Source: an uncultured bacterium
Lineage (GTDB): Bacteria > Patescibacteria > JAEDAM01 > Absconditabacterales > Absconditicoccaceae
Length of the DNA: 44,115 nucleotides
Direction: 5' to 3'
Assembly (NCBI GenBank): GCA_903904545.1
Contig: CAIVDB010000124.1
Span: 1 to 44,115, forward strand
A program made the position numbers and the translations under genes. The notes under the pieces were generated by a model. The model was not told where the DNA came from. It was given only the letters and a program-made list of their open reading frames with translations, and did no database searches. Positions 28,615 through 37,150 of this stretch are shown here, piece after piece. Position 1 is the first letter of the stretch, and each line of letters opens with the position of its first letter.

Positions 28615-28726
28615 CCCCCGGTCCCTGTCATCCCGGCGTTAAGTATTGCGGCCGGGATCTACCGGGGGATTTGTTGACCATAAGATTCCGGCTGCAGTCC
28701 GGCTCACCGGACAATAACGCCGGAAT
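28615..28726. repeat. GC-rich nested inverted repeats
   Basis: Arms CCCCCGGT (28615) / ACCGGGGG (28661) enclose ATCCCGGC / GCCGGGAT; directly after, ATTCCGGC (28685) / GCCGGAAT (28719) enclose GTCCGG / CCGGAC. Much richer in G+C than its surroundings, between array copies D and E. Confidence 0.7.
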
Positions 28727-28740
28727 GACAATGAATGCGA

Positions 28741-30486
28741 TTATCCATAAATTTCCTTATTGTAACATTGTTCGCACCATACGGTATATCCAGAATCTGG
28801 AGCATAGACAGAGAAAGTTTCTTGGCTACAATGGGCACAAGGGATGATATGATAGGCTTGAGGCATTCTCTTTTTGAGCAGCTCTGCTTTTCTTACATCT
28901 TGATGTTGGGTAGGAAGAGGAAGATGATGTTTTCTATAAAAATCTAATTCTTGCTGGATAATCCTAAAGGGTTTTCCTGTTTTTTCACAGAGAATAATTT
29001 TTTTGAGGATGCTTTCATCGACCTCTTGGATAGTGAGGGGTAAATCTTTTCCAGAAATTGTTTCCAATCATGGGGGAGTATTGACGGAGTATTCTAGATC
29101 TTGCCGTTTATATCCTCTGGAAAGTGCCGTCTCCTTGGAGAGCGGATGAAACATTTGAGCGATAGTCTCATTGTACCCAAAGGTACTCAGCTCAGCAGGA
29201 AAAAACTCTCCTCGTTCACCAGCCACCTGCATCTGTTGGACAATCTGTGCAACTAATTTCTCGTATTCTTCTGGAGTATATTGTTTATTCAGAATGCAGT
29301 ATTTTTTATGCTTAATCCCTGTGCAGCCAAAACAATGCTGACAATCATTTACATGCTGACAATAATAACATTCATTCGTTCCATATTCTCCCGTCAAGAT
29401 AAAGGCAGATTTCATACCAGAAAATCAAATAGTCTCGAGCGTAAATCCAACCTGGGTCGTCGCATACCCATCATAGACAGGTCCCTCCTTACTCATTCCT
29501 GTGAAAGAAGAATATTTATTATCCAGTCACTCCAGCACGACCGAACAGAAAATATTATTCTTCCCATTTTGTACGTAGTTCGCGAAACATCATTCTGCTC
29601 AGACATTATTTACATTTTTTCTGGGCGAAGTATGGACAAGCTCCTCAAATTTCTTCTGAAATGCCAAGCGACTTGTTCTATCTTTCAAAATTTCTTTCGC
29701 CATGACTTCATACTCCTCTGGGGTATATTGTGTATTGAGGATACAATATCTCGCAGTCTGGAGATTTACACATCCTAAACAATAATCACAGTTGTTACAA
29801 AAGGAAAGGAATGAAGAATATTTACACATATTACTATGGTCAGCATAGGCCGTTTCGAAACATCCAATACAATGGATGCACTGATAGCTATGTTGGCAAG
29901 CGGTATTAAATGCTCCATCGACATCATAGGTTGATTTGACGGGGATCGAACTATACAGACAATTTTCGGATCGTGCGGATCCCATCACGAGATAACAAGA
30001 CTTGGAATAGATTCCATAGTTGCAGTATTCACAGTTCTCCATACTGTCTACGATATGGAGTGATTTTTTGGGAACAGCTCTATTGAGAGATTCGAAATTT
30101 CCAAAAAATGATTTACCAAAATCATAGTCTCTTCCATAGTCCATTGCATCCCAGGCATCAGAGTACCAGACCTTTCGATCGTAGATAGTATATCCGCAAT
30201 TTTCTGGGTACATCGACATCATAGATTTCCCAGTCTTGTCGCAAGTTCTGCGATAGAGTGACCATTCATTTCTTCGAGACATTCTTCTTGCTTCTCTTTC
30301 CTCAGGGCAGAGGGTAGGGGTCGGCATAGGAAATTTCTTCCCGTCAAATGTCGGACTGATCTTCTCATAAAAATCTACATCTGACTGAAAAATAGCAAAG
30401 GGCTGGCCACTGACTTTGCAGGTCTTCCGTTCGACGATTGGGTCAGAAGTTTTGGTAGAAATGAATTCGTACACTTTTTTGTCCAT
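28741..30486 (-). CDS. Cys-rich zinc-ribbon repeat protein, array copy E (581 aa)
   Basis: ATG at 30486 chosen because it begins the shared MDKKVYEFIS; an in-frame start further upstream is not needed. N-module TCKVSGQPFAIFQ, FPMPTPTLCPEEREARRMSR, RTCDKTGKSMMSMYPENCGY and a VWYSDAWDAMDYGRDYDFGK block. Cys-rich block HSYQCIHCIGCFETAYADHS and FCNNCDYCLGCVNLQTARYC with motif ILNTQYTPEEYEVM; second block CYYCQHVNDCQHCFGCTGI with motif KKYCILNKQYTPEEYEKLV. GEFFPAELSTFGYNE and the C-module TGKPFRIIQQELDFYRKHHL, ribbon CAHC...WCEQC, tail YNKEIYG at TAA 28743-28741. Closest in its N-half to copy F. Confidence 0.82.
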
Positions 30487-30514
30487 AATATACCTTGAGA
30501 CGATAAATATCTTC

Positions 30515-30583
30515 CGTAGAGACACGATTTATCGTGTCTGTTCTCCATATGTTTTGAGACGCCATAAATGGCAGTCTCTACGT
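30515..30583. repeat. Pair of CGTAGAG-type palindromes
   Basis: AGACACGATTTATCGTGTCT (30520-30539) after CCGTAG, then GAGACGCCAT / ATGGCAGTCTC with CTACG flank. Same architecture as 18741-18796. Lies between array copies E and F. Confidence 0.6.
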
Positions 30584-30587
30584 GGAA

Positions 30588-32315
30588 TTATCCATAAACT
30601 TCTTTGTTATAACATTGTTCGCAGTACACATTCCCATTGTCCTTATATGGCGTGAGACATTCATCATTACATTTTTTACAATGTATGAGATACAGATCTT
30701 TGATCGAAATATTATCTACACGTTCTTGAAATCTTACATCGGGATGCTTGCGAGGAAGGGGTAATTTATGTAAACGATAAAACGCAATCTCATTGGGAAT
30801 CAATTTAAATGGTCTTCATGAGACCTTGCAGCGAATAGCTTTATCTGATAAATATTTTTCATCATATTGAGAAAAATCCTGTAAGATTTCTACTCCAGGA
30901 GGGATATTCAATTCTACTGTTCTTGGTCTTCGGGTATATCCTTGTGCTCTCGCTTCTTCTTCGCTAAGCGGATCAAAAAACAAAGCCAAAGACTCATTAT
31001 ACGCGAAAGGACTCATGCTCTGGGGAAACCACAAACCCCAGATCCCATCAGCTTCCATTTTTTTTATGAGTTGAGGGACAAGGATTTCATAGGTTTCACG
31101 GCTATATTGTTTATTGAAGATACAGTACTGTTTGTTTCTCAGTCCAACACATCCTCGGCAATCCTTACAATGGTGGCACATCTCGCTATATCGCACATCA
31201 CTACAGGACCAGCAAAAGATAGAGAAACAGGTATGATAAGAATGATCAGGGACGATGCCTTGATAGCAGAGCTGCAATTCACCTCAAGTCGTGAGATCAT
31301 GGGCGTCCTCTAGGGTATCGCCAAAGGTACAATAGTGACAAGATTTAAGATTTTTGATATTGTAACAGGCGATCGCATGTTGCGCATTGACTAAGTTATG
31401 ACCAAAAGCATTTTCTCCATTGACGATATTCATCGCCTTCTTGGGAAAAGTCTGCGTAAACGCGATAAATTTATCATGAATAGCAGAGATATCCTGTTGC
31501 ATCGCAAGCAGAAGTTCTTGCTTCGCATGCTCGAATTCCTCTTTGGTGACTTGGATATTTCGCAGCATATATTGTTTATTTCTTTGTCCGACACAGCCGA
31601 TACAATCCTGGCATCCTGCCAAATCATAGCCTCGTCGGCAGTTAGTACAATCGTTACTATTGCTCAGAAAAAATCATTGAAAAATATTATAACAATTGAC
31701 GCATTCATAACCCACACGCGAATCCATAGAGAAGAAACAATCTAGCAAATCTTCTCCCGTCGCCATATTATAATCATAATGACAATTCCTTAACTTCCGA
31801 GAGACGGCAGTCAAGTAGCAGTCTTTGGAATAGACCACGTTCTCAGAATATTCACAGTTTTCACTGCCATTGCCATTATCATTGACCATCGCAATCTTGG
31901 GCGCGGCATCATAGAGTTTACGATATTGCGTCCAAAAATTTTCTTGGAAATCTATCTCTTGTCCATAAGTCATAGGATCCCAACTGTCAGATCGCCACTC
32001 TTTGACGGAGTATACATTCGTATGGATCTCAGGATTATAAATCGTCACAATGGGTTTGCCACTCTTGGCGCAGACAGATTTAAAAAGAATTTTATCATTT
32101 TTAAATAAATATCTTTGTCTTCTTCTTTCCTCGGGAGAAATTTCTGGAAGGGGGAGCGGGTAGGACTTACCTGCAAATACGGGGCTGACTTTTGTATAAA
32201 AATCCAAATCTGACTGAAAAATCGCGAAGGCTTGTCCACTGACTTTGCAGGTTTTTCGTTCGATGATTGGGTCGTTAGTTTTGGTAGAGATAAATTCATA
32301 TACCTTTTTATTCAT
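30588..32315 (-). CDS. Cys-rich zinc-ribbon repeat protein, array copy F (575 aa)
   Basis: ATG at 32315 to TAA at 30590-30588; first gene of the array. Starts MNKKVYEFISTKTNDPIIER; N-module TCKVSGQAFAIFQ with YPLPLPEISPEERRRQRYLF and SVCAKSGKPIV, so its zinc ligands are reduced to single Cys. Then EWRSDSWDPMTYGQEIDFQE. Cys-rich block NCEYSENVVYSKDCYLTAVS, CVNCYNIFQGFF, DLAGCQDCIGCVGQRNKQYM with motif tail NIQVTKEEFEHA; second block CSDVRYSEMCHHCKDCRGC with motif NKQYCIFNKQYSRETYEIL. C-module GRPFKLIPNEIAFYRLHKLP, ribbon CKKC...YCEQC, tail YNKEVYG. Its upstream DNA resembles that upstream of copy A. Confidence 0.82.
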
Positions 32316-32355
32316 GAGAACTTATTCAAAATAAATCGGATGGGGTTGCGTGTAA

Positions 32356-32375
32356 GGTACGTTCGCGAACGTACC
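32356..32375. repeat. Palindromic repeat GGTACGTTCGCGAACGTACC
   Basis: Perfect 20-bp palindrome with the same GTAA and CTACGAAGC flanks as the one at 22997, here upstream of array copy F. Confidence 0.75.
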
Positions 32376-32389
32376 CTACGAAGCTTGAA

Positions 32390-33103
32390 TTAATTATTTA
32401 AAATTACTTTTGTTTCGTCTTCAATTTCTTTTATTCTGTAAGATTCAAATCTATGTAAGTAATCTAGAAGAGAATATACCGATTGTTGAGTATAATCGTC
32501 AGAGCCTAAACTCCACCGACTTTCATGATTTAGTCTGGAAGATATCTTATTTAAAGACTCCGAGACTAATTTAAAAATAGTTTTTATCTCTTCTACTGGT
32601 ATAGGAATGGATTCTTGTTCTATTTGATTATGTGCTAGACGAGTATTCCTATATTTCTTTAATTTTTTAATTGAATCTATATTATTTCAGATGGCTTTCT
32701 CGATTTCTTTTAATAATTTTTCGTCTATAGGATCATATTTGCTTGCTAACTCATTGATGAGATTCTTGCCAATATTATATTCTAAAAAACTATCTTTATT
32801 GAGAGACTTTATATTACTACGAATAAAGTTAATTAATTTGTACAACGATAAAGTTTCATGATCTTTGTCAAAGTTTTTAGATAACTCTAGTGCAAATATT
32901 TTTCTGTTCGATTCCATACTTGGTCAAAAAAATCTTAGAAATCTATTCACTATGCCTAAATTTTCTGATGCCTTCTTTTCTCATTGTATATTTGTAGCAA
33001 TGGAAGATTTTAAAGCATCCCACACAAGAAAATGCTCATATGCAGAAAAGAGATTATTCTGTAGTTTATTTATCATATCTATCGCCTTCCTGAAATTTTC
33101 CAT
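32390..33103 (-). CDS. HEPN-domain protein, AbiU2-like
   Basis: 237 aa from ATG at 33103 to TAA at 32392-32390; three UGA codons as Gly. All-helical. The N-terminal part (AYEHFLVWDALKSSI, SNRKIFALELSKNFDKDHET, LSLYKLINFI) follows the order of AbiU2-type HEPN proteins, and the C-terminal helix carries the HEPN ribonuclease signature R-x5-H as RNTRLAH (R152 to H158) after KKLKKY. HEPN RNases act as toxins or abortive-infection effectors by cutting tRNA or mRNA. No adjacent MNT nucleotidyltransferase or other antitoxin is seen; the next gene is a Mur ligase on the same strand, 44 bp upstream. Function is inferred from the motif. Confidence 0.72.
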
Positions 33104-33147
33104 ATAGAATAATATTCAAAGATAAACATATAGGTAGCAAGATATGA

Positions 33148-34449
33148 TTAAAGATTCCCTTCAATCTCCTCTACATCGCTCCATTTTCTTCTTTCGAGAT
33201 TGGTATATTGCACCGTCTCATGCCCCTTTCCTGCACACATGACAATGTCACCAGGGACTGCAGATTCGAGTGCGAATTTAATCGCGAGTTTTCTTTCGGG
33301 TAAGATAAAGAAATCTTTTCCAAGTGTTTTTTTCGTAATATTTTGCGTGACTTGTTGGATGATGGATAATCTATTTTCAGTGTCAGGATCATCATCCGTG
33401 ACGATCACAATGTCAGAATTATTCTGGACAATATCGCCCATAATTGGCCTTTTCAAAGTATCTCTCAAGCCTGGTGCACCGAAGACCGTGATAAGTTTTC
33501 CTGTTCATTTGATGGTCGTGAGATAATTGAGTGTCTTCTCTAAGGCGTCAGGGGAGTGCGCGAAATCGACATAACAATCGACTCACTTATGATGGACGTG
33601 CTGCATTCTTCCATCGACTCCTTCGAACTTTTCTATGGTCGCGATAGACTTCTCGATATCTATACCGATCTGGACGGAGACGCTGAGCGCTGCCAGGATG
33701 TTGTACACGTTGAAACTTCAGACTAATTTTGCGTGGACAGGATACTGCTTCCCGAGGTAGGAAACCACGAAGTCCGTGCCGTCAGTTTTTTCTACAATAT
33801 TCTCTGCTTTGAGTGAAGAAGAACCCGTGATACTAAAGCTGACTTTTTTGTCGAAGGGCATCTCGTCAAACCGTTGTCTGCCTATCTTGTCGTCCCCAGG
33901 GAAGGTAGCGTATTTATGCTGTTTCTTGCTCGCAAGGATATACTCAAATAATTTTTTCTTCGCTTTGGTATAGCTTTCCATCGTACCATGATAATCCAAG
34001 TGATCGTGGGTGATGTTCGTTAATATTCAGAAATCAAATTCTACACCTTCAAATCTAAATTGGCTCAGGCCATGAGACGAAGTCTCAAGAATCGCTATCT
34101 TGCAGCCACTATCCTTCGCCATTGCTAGAGTCGATTGGAGATCATAGATATCCAATGATGTCATTTTTTTCTTATTAGGGACAATCTGATCTCCGATGAG
34201 GATGTTTGCGGTACTGACGGAGACACATTTCCCTACATGGGCGTTGATGATTTGGTGGATCAAATTGACGGTCGTTGTCTTTCCATTGGTTCCCGTTACG
34301 CCGATGACAAAAAAATCTTTCGATGGATGTCCATACATGAGATTGGCAAGTTGCCCATTGAGTCTTTTCCATGCGACATAGATGAAACTTTCCTTGAGAA
34401 AGGGATAGAGCTTATCATAGATCAAGATTTTTTTGAGCAAAGTTTTCAT
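33148..34449 (-). CDS. murE: Mur ligase, MurE-like, lacking the N-terminal substrate domain
   Basis: 433 aa from ATG at 34449 to TAA; UGA codons as Gly at four places, e.g. before ILTNITHDHLDYHG. Mur ligases add an amino acid to the UDP-muramyl peptide with ATP. Visible: P-loop TGTNGKTTT (residues 52-60), ETSSHGLSQFRF, NITHDHLDYHGTMESYTKAK, then DYDF-equivalent VDCYVDFAHSPDALEKTL and the C-terminal AGKGHE. The P-loop begins at residue 52 instead of near 110, so most of the usual N-terminal UDP-binding domain is missing. The amino-acid-specificity site reads DDDPDTENR where meso-diaminopimelate enzymes have D-N-P-R, so another amino acid (for example Lys) is likely. Could also be a related Mur ligase-like amide ligase. 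Confidence 0.8.
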
Positions 34450-34493
34450 AGGAAGTATCGTAGAGTATCTAAAATGCTAGAATTATCTTTCTC

Positions 34494-34521
34494 GGTATAC
34501 GTTTTTTATAGACATTTACAA
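34494..34521 (-). promoter_or_regulatory. Promoter TTGTAA-16-TATACC
   Basis: TTGTAA at 34521-34516 and TATACC at 34499-34494 on the minus strand, spacer 16 bp, 45 bp before the Mur ligase start. Diverges from the promoter at 34553. Confidence 0.5.
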
Positions 34522-34552
34522 TAAAATTTAGGGAAAGAAGCTATTTGCAATT

Positions 34553-34580
34553 TTGACAAAAATAACAAATTATGTATAAT
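34553..34580 (+). promoter_or_regulatory. Consensus promoter TTGACA-16-TATAAT
   Basis: Both boxes match the sigma-70 consensus exactly (34553-34558 and 34575-34580), spacer 16 bp, 34 bp before ATG at 34614. The best promoter in the window. Confidence 0.8.
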
Positions 34581-34613
34581 AGAAATACTTTTACTTGGAT
34601 AGCTTCCGTGGAT

Positions 34614-35159
34614 ATGGCGCATACCATAGACAAAAAACACATAGCCGCTGGGAATTGAGCTTCGATAGAGAAGGAATCAATACTTTCCCAAAGTAAAATT
34701 GATATAGAGCATGAGCTGAAAGACAGAAATATAGGCGACATGATATTTGATCTAAAAAAGCGAGAGAAAGATGGAACTATTTACAAATATATGTGAGTGG
34801 AACGATTTAGAAAGGCTTTGATGTGAATGGTCGGATTATTTAAGACATATTCTAAGGGATATATAAGAAGAAGTGGATATAACCTTCCTAATTTTAGCGC
34901 AGAGGGAATAGAACGTTCTATAGACAATGGAAAGTTTAATGAATCAGCCCATATCATGTGAACTATTGCTGCTCTTGGAGCAATGATATGATATATGAAT
35001 GAGAATCAAGATCCATCTTGGTCATGTATATTCATCTTTCTTATAAATTTCTATGCCACAATTCTCCAGAGGTATAATAGGGGAAGATTGCTTAGTACTT
35101 TGGAAAAGAAAAAAGAACACGATGAACGAAAAGAAACATTAACCGATACCTTACAATAA
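34614..35159 (+). CDS. Small membrane protein with LQRYNR motif
   Basis: 181 aa, ATG at 34614 to TAA at 35157-35159; five UGA codons as Gly (positions such as AAGNGAS, KYMGVERF, KALMGMVG, HIMGTIAAL, AMIGYM) hide the gene in the standard code. A polar N-terminal half is followed by two helices, TIAALGAMIGYM and SCIFIFLINFYATI, and the motif ILQRYNRGRLL. The sequence around FYATILQRYNR resembles the C-terminal motif of CrtO-type acyltransferase-like membrane proteins (N-x-Y-P-I-L-L-Q-R-Y-N-R), which is a weak hint. Driven by a consensus promoter, so probably well expressed. Confidence 0.65.
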
Positions 35160-35510
35160 AAAAATGGATCGTAAAGTCTGATTTGGTTTTGTAGGACATA
35201 CTTTTTTATTTTTTTGTGGGACGCTGCGCTGGGCCTTACTTTTGGCTTGACCCAAAAGTAAGCAAAAACTCAAGGCCTCGCAGATCGCATGTTGCTCGGC
35301 CATGGTTTGCTTAGTCGGAGTCTGTCTTGTAGCCCTCCCTCACGGCAGCCAAGTTTCTGATTATAATCATAAGAAAAATTTATTGCCCTGTGGCAACAAT
35401 GACTGCCTTTCCGGCAACGACAGGGATGGTTTGTTTCGGAACTATTAGGATGGTTAAGACAGGTGTTGCGACGGGTTTTTTTGTCGGAAATAACTACATG
35501 AGACAATAAA
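35160..35510. other. Gene-free stretch with inverted repeats
   Basis: No convincing gene on either strand. It contains an 11-bp inverted repeat CTTACTTTTGG / CCAAAAGTAAG (35235-35262) and a G+C-richer block (35270-35480) with a CCCTGT / ACAGGG pair near 35384-35424. A minus-strand open frame crosses it but has Cys/Arg-rich, non-protein-like composition. It looks like a dispersed non-coding element. Confidence 0.45.
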
Positions 35511-36230
35511 TTATAATTGTCCATTCTTCAAAAGTCGTCATCAGACAATTGCTGCGGTTTCCATTCTCAACATCGTAGCTCAGAGATCTTTAGTTTCGAT
35601 ATCATAATTTTTAAACAGTTCATGATCTTTGGGTCATCGTCATCATTCAGGGCCAACGAGGCCAGTGAAGGATTCAGAGTTAAGAGTTCAGGGTTTTCAA
35701 TTTTCAATTTTATCGAAGAGGATTATTTTTTTTCATTCTAATACCGTTGCTATTTTTTCTACGAAAGAAATTTCTGGGAAAAATCGACCTCGTGATTGCT
35801 CGATGGCCTCTTTGGCGATCTTCTGAAGTCTCTCTGCTTTTTTCTCATTCCATTGTTTGATGATGGACCTTTCTGCGGGCCAAAACGTGATATGTGCTAT
35901 ACCGATCTCGCAGAGTTTCTGTATGATAAGTTCAGCTTTTTCTCGTTTATTCGGCATGGCGATACATAAGCTTATTTCGTCAAAATTACTTGGACAATGT
36001 TCTTCCGCTACAATTTCTCCGACAATGGAAAGTCCTTGATGCGTCTTTTCAAAAGCAGAAAACTGGACCTCCAACCTCGTTTGGGCTTGCTTTCCTGGTT
36101 GCATATCTTGCACGAAAAAATGGTCTCCTGAGGAGATTCTCAAGACCTTTCTCGCCTGTTCCACAACTTCGGGAGAAGAAATGGTAAGCGTCTTTTGCTT
36201 CGTGGTATAGGGAGTGATAAATAATTGCAT
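35511..36230 (-). CDS. rsmE: 16S rRNA (uracil-1498-N3)-methyltransferase RsmE
   Basis: 239 aa from ATG at 36230 to TAA at 35513-35511, with about ten UGA codons as Gly concentrated in the C-terminal third. RsmE methylates U1498 of 16S rRNA with S-adenosylmethionine. Family features: KVLRISSGDHFFVQD in the N-terminal PUA-like domain, SLCIAMPNKREKAELIIQKL and CEIGIAHITFWPAERSI, EAIEQSRGRFFPEI, and the SPOUT knot LVGPEGG then LGATMLRMETAAIVGG. Length is normal. The 3' third would be lost under the standard code, which makes this gene a good witness for UGA = Gly. Confidence 0.92.
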
Positions 36231-36251
36231 TGAATGAAATGTTGGTAAAAG

Positions 36252-36285
36252 AAATTACGAATTACGAATTACGAATTACGAATAC
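36252..36285. repeat. GAATTAC(G) tandem repeat
   Basis: About four copies of the 8-bp unit GAATTACG between rsmE and the CAP-domain gene. Related to the words in the long array at 38504. Confidence 0.7.
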
Positions 36286-36315
36286 ACCAATAAACCGATT
36301 CCTGATTCCCAATTC

Positions 36316-36933
36316 CTATTTTTTTGCAAGCATATTTCCAAGCGCTACTTCAGTTCCTGAATTAAGAACGGTTTGTCCATAATGCGTCACAAGGTAAAAT
36401 TTATTTTTATTAATCGCGAGTCCAAATCCTACATTCATAAAATTTTTCATGACAATCCCATTATAATGAGGTCTCCATGAGCTGTATCTCTCGCTCATAA
36501 AATAGGTAAAAGTTCTTTTGATCGCTTTGCTGAGTGCTTGGGTACAATCAGTCTGCTTACAGCTAAAGAGTCATCGTCCGAGACTTTCAGAAAAAAGTGT
36601 AGATGTTCCCGTAAACCAGACTCATTGATCACCAAACCAATTTTTAACACTTCCATAATTATAATACCCATCTTTTTTTGTCCTTTTATGAGTAGTAGTT
36701 CATAGGGTCTTGAGATATTCTGCCCAGTTCTGCGCAGAGGCATCCAAAAGGGTATTTCCAGTATACAAAGGAAGTCCAACTCTTGCTCTTTCTTGGTTAT
36801 GTCGATCTATTCGGGTAGTTTTGATTTCTTGCATATTGATATTGGAAGGAACGCTCTCTGCCAGTGTTGGCGAGCACAAAAATCCAATAGAAAAGAGACC
36901 TATTCATAAACAAAATAATCGTCTCGATCACAT
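36316..36933 (-). CDS. Secreted CAP-domain (SCP/PR-1-like) protein
   Basis: 205 aa from ATG at 36933 (second codon UGA, Gly) to TAG at 36318-36316. Signal peptide LFCLGIGLFSIGFLCSPTLA. The CAP fold is recognised from IDRHNQERARVGLPLY (family H/N-N-x-x-R), LLDASAQNWAEYLKTLG (family L-x-x-x-A-x-x-h-A) and a THKR after it, and a C-terminal GFGLAINKNKFYLVTHYG (family G-x-G-x-A-x...x-Y-x-V-x-x-F). An insertion with two Cys (SCKQTDC) precedes RYSSWRPHYN. CAP proteins are extracellular and diverse in role; for a surface-attached CPR cell a host-contact role is conceivable but unproven. Confidence 0.8.
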
Positions 36934-37074
36934 ATGATCGGATAAGGGAATAAAAACAGTTAAATAAATATAAGGAAATGACTTCCTCAATGCAAACTAA
37001 AATGCTTTGGCTAGGTGAAGACTGGAAAGGTGTTGGGCTGACCGCGAAAAAAATAAGTGTCTGTATAGAGTAAT

Positions 37075-37130
37075 TTGACTTTATAGTAGTCTAATATTTT
37101 AGAGTTGACTTTATGTAAAATATATATTAT
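37075..37130 (+). promoter_or_regulatory. Degraded promoter region of the second membrane paralog
   Basis: Two TTGACT boxes (37075, 37105). From the second one the DNA aligns with the promoter at 809 but lacks 4 bp in the spacer, which leaves only 12 bp before TATATT. The first box may act with TATTTT at 37095 (14 bp). Activity uncertain. Confidence 0.35.
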
Positions 37131-37150
37131 TCATTAAAAATAAATAAAAA

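Noticed and set aside
21122..32315. The many short Cys-rich frames could be separate small zinc-finger genes or pseudogenes
   Set aside because: They join in frame across UGA into six proteins of closely similar length with the same order of motifs and proper TAA/TAG ends.
35270..35524. 84-codon minus-strand ORF overlapping the end of rsmE
   Set aside because: Composition is unlike a protein, and its start lies inside the well-supported 3' end of rsmE on the same strand in another frame.
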